Shown piece after piece: positions 62,690 through 64,000 of a DNA stretch of 64,000 bases. The number at the start of each line of letters is the position of its first letter. Positions within the stretch are counted from its first letter, which is position 1. The stretch is from NCBI GenBank assembly GCA_009829735.1, contig CM020618.1, positions 27,566,894-27,630,893 of the forward strand, read 5' to 3'. The notes under the pieces were generated by a model, which was not told the origin of the DNA, searched no databases, and worked only from the letters and a program-made list of their open reading frames with translations. The DNA comes from Pyropia yezoensis (Eukaryota > Rhodophyta > Bangiophyceae > Bangiales > Bangiaceae). A program made the translations under genes and the position numbers.

Positions 62690-64000
62690 CGGGCGTGAAT
62701 CGGTCGCGGCGTAGGCAACAAGGGGGGTGTGGGAGGCATGGGGCTGGGCGCCTCGAAAAAGGCTGTGGCGCACCGCGCACCAACCCGACGGCGCTCTGGT
62801 GCAGGCAAGCCTGTACAGCCTTGCTGGCGGGGAGGTGCGCCATAAAAACTTCGCCCCCCTACGCCTGCTGCTTCTCCAACCGGCGTGCATCTTTTCAGGG
62901 GTGCGCGTGCACTCCTGTTCTCGTCGGTGAGGGGCACCAGTAGTCGCCTGCAAAACCGGCCGTGTCTTTTGCGGGGGGAGCAAGTGCAGCCCTGCGACGG
63001 TTGGTAGAATACCTTCTGTTGGGGGCGCTAACAGACTGCACCCGCTGAGTGGGCCTCAGTGCGCTTTTCCATCGCTGTTGCACCTCACGCAGCCTGTTCC
63101 ACGCGACAAGGTCGGGCGAGAGGCGGGGGAAGCGCCCGGTCAGGCGACTGGCTGGCCAGGTTGCCCCAGAACAGGACAAACCCGCAGGACGCGCACGGCC
63201 CCCCCAACCACGCCAACCTGCCAGGCGCCCCAGGACGTCCAGCCACACAGCGTCGACCAAACGGACGGGCTCCTCACCTGCCAATGGCGGCACCCAGTGT
63301 GGCACATTTGACCACAGACAATTCGCTCCCCGTCCCGGTCCCTTCTGCGGAACGTCCTTGACCTCAGCGAATTGTTACTATTGCATTGTTGCAGCTAACC
63401 CCATTTTCGCAGTTAACATCAATAAAGAGGTGGGGAACAGCTAAGCAAAACGCCATTGGCTGATCCTCCACATACCCGCACGTCATTGGCTCTCGCTTTT
63501 TGCTATGTCTGTGCCCAACCGACTAAAGTTCGGACGGCATTCACGGTCCAATGGAGGGAGGAGCGGAAGGGCGGATAGGCGCGAACGGTGCCATGTGGGC
63601 AGGGTGGGGGGGACGTGTTCCGCTCTGTGCCCTCATCGTTCGCCGTCCGCCCGCCCGACCACACGTGTGTGGTGTAGAATGGTCCTTCCAGGACGGGTGG
63701 CCGGCAAGCCAACGAGAAGGTTCTGGGAGCCCCGGCCATGGGGGGGAACAAAACTCAACCAACTCCATCAGGGAGTGATCTGTCAGGAAAGGGGTACTGG
63801 GGGGCACGGCGGTTGGACGGCGCGGTGGTCTGACATCGCGCCCTGGGCTACCAGCGGGCTTCTGCGCTGCTGCGGCCGTGGCGGTGCCCCCACCCAGGCA
63901 TGACCACCAAGCCAGGGCGTTCCGACAGACACACGTGTCTGCCCCGAGGGGTGCGAGTCGGGGTCCCCCACCAGGAGCGGGCCGATCGCCCCAATATGGG
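62690..64000. other. No supported gene to window end
   Basis: Two ATTGG (CCAAT-box) motifs at about 63456 and 63487 precede an ATG at 63505, whose 132-codon frame has no recognisable similarity. Nothing else. Confidence 0.35.

Noticed and set aside
63505-63903. Plus-strand 132-codon frame after two CCAAT-like motifs
   Set aside because: Arg/Gly/Trp-biased composition like other spurious frames here; no similarity recognised.

Overview
The window is nuclear DNA of a GC-rich, plastid-bearing eukaryote, most likely a bangiophyte red alga (Porphyra/Pyropia type). Reasons: spliced genes with short introns; nuclear genes for plastid proteins (a triose-phosphate-translocator family carrier and a TLP18.3-type thylakoid protein) whose N-termini begin MAAF, the Phe-near-start style of red algal transit peptides; and chromodomain Ty3 retrotransposons. 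The species is inferred, not shown.

Bases 1-25157 are a nest of LTR retrotransposons. The oldest visible layer is E2 (minus strand, badly decayed), whose right LTR (24467-25157) breaks a Plavaka/CACTA-like transposase gene (25158-26677). E2 was hit on its left by E1 (minus strand, 1-9205, cut by the window edge) and inside gag by a composite of E3 (plus strand, 14261-23642, young, equal-length LTRs) plus a 0.66-kb TRIM (23645-24302). A single 5-bp duplication (CAGGA, 14256-14260 and 24303-24307) flanks the whole composite. All three large elements have gag, then protease-RT-RNase H-integrase, and E1 and E3 end in a chromodomain. E1 and E3 also carry a long ORF in antisense between pol and the 3' LTR, and the two proteins look homologous. 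E2 keeps the start of one. The TRIM LTR holds a tRNA-like Pol III cassette (A box, B box, T5 terminator). E3 is studded with perfect odd palindromes built on CAA(C/G)TTG.

Bases 25158-34400 are mostly accessory: the broken transposase, an unrecognised gene (27719-28903), a 24/30-bp Ala/Thr-coding tandem repeat, GC-rich low-complexity DNA, a 25-bp minisatellite and a MITE.

Bases 34400-55030 are the host gene block: an ankyrin protein (+), a protein with a bZIP-like basic region (-), MYG1 exonuclease (+), TLP18.3-like protein (-), tyrosyl-tRNA synthetase (+), secretory cyclophilin (-), a pogo-like HTH fragment (-), a plastid phosphate translocator (+) and an FkbM-type methyltransferase (-). Exons were placed by joining reading frames across GT-AG sites; seven of ten donors read GTACGT.

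Bases 55031-64000 hold no gene I can name with confidence. They contain a 600-bp foldback element, a 13-bp minisatellite and an inverted Cys-rich repeat.
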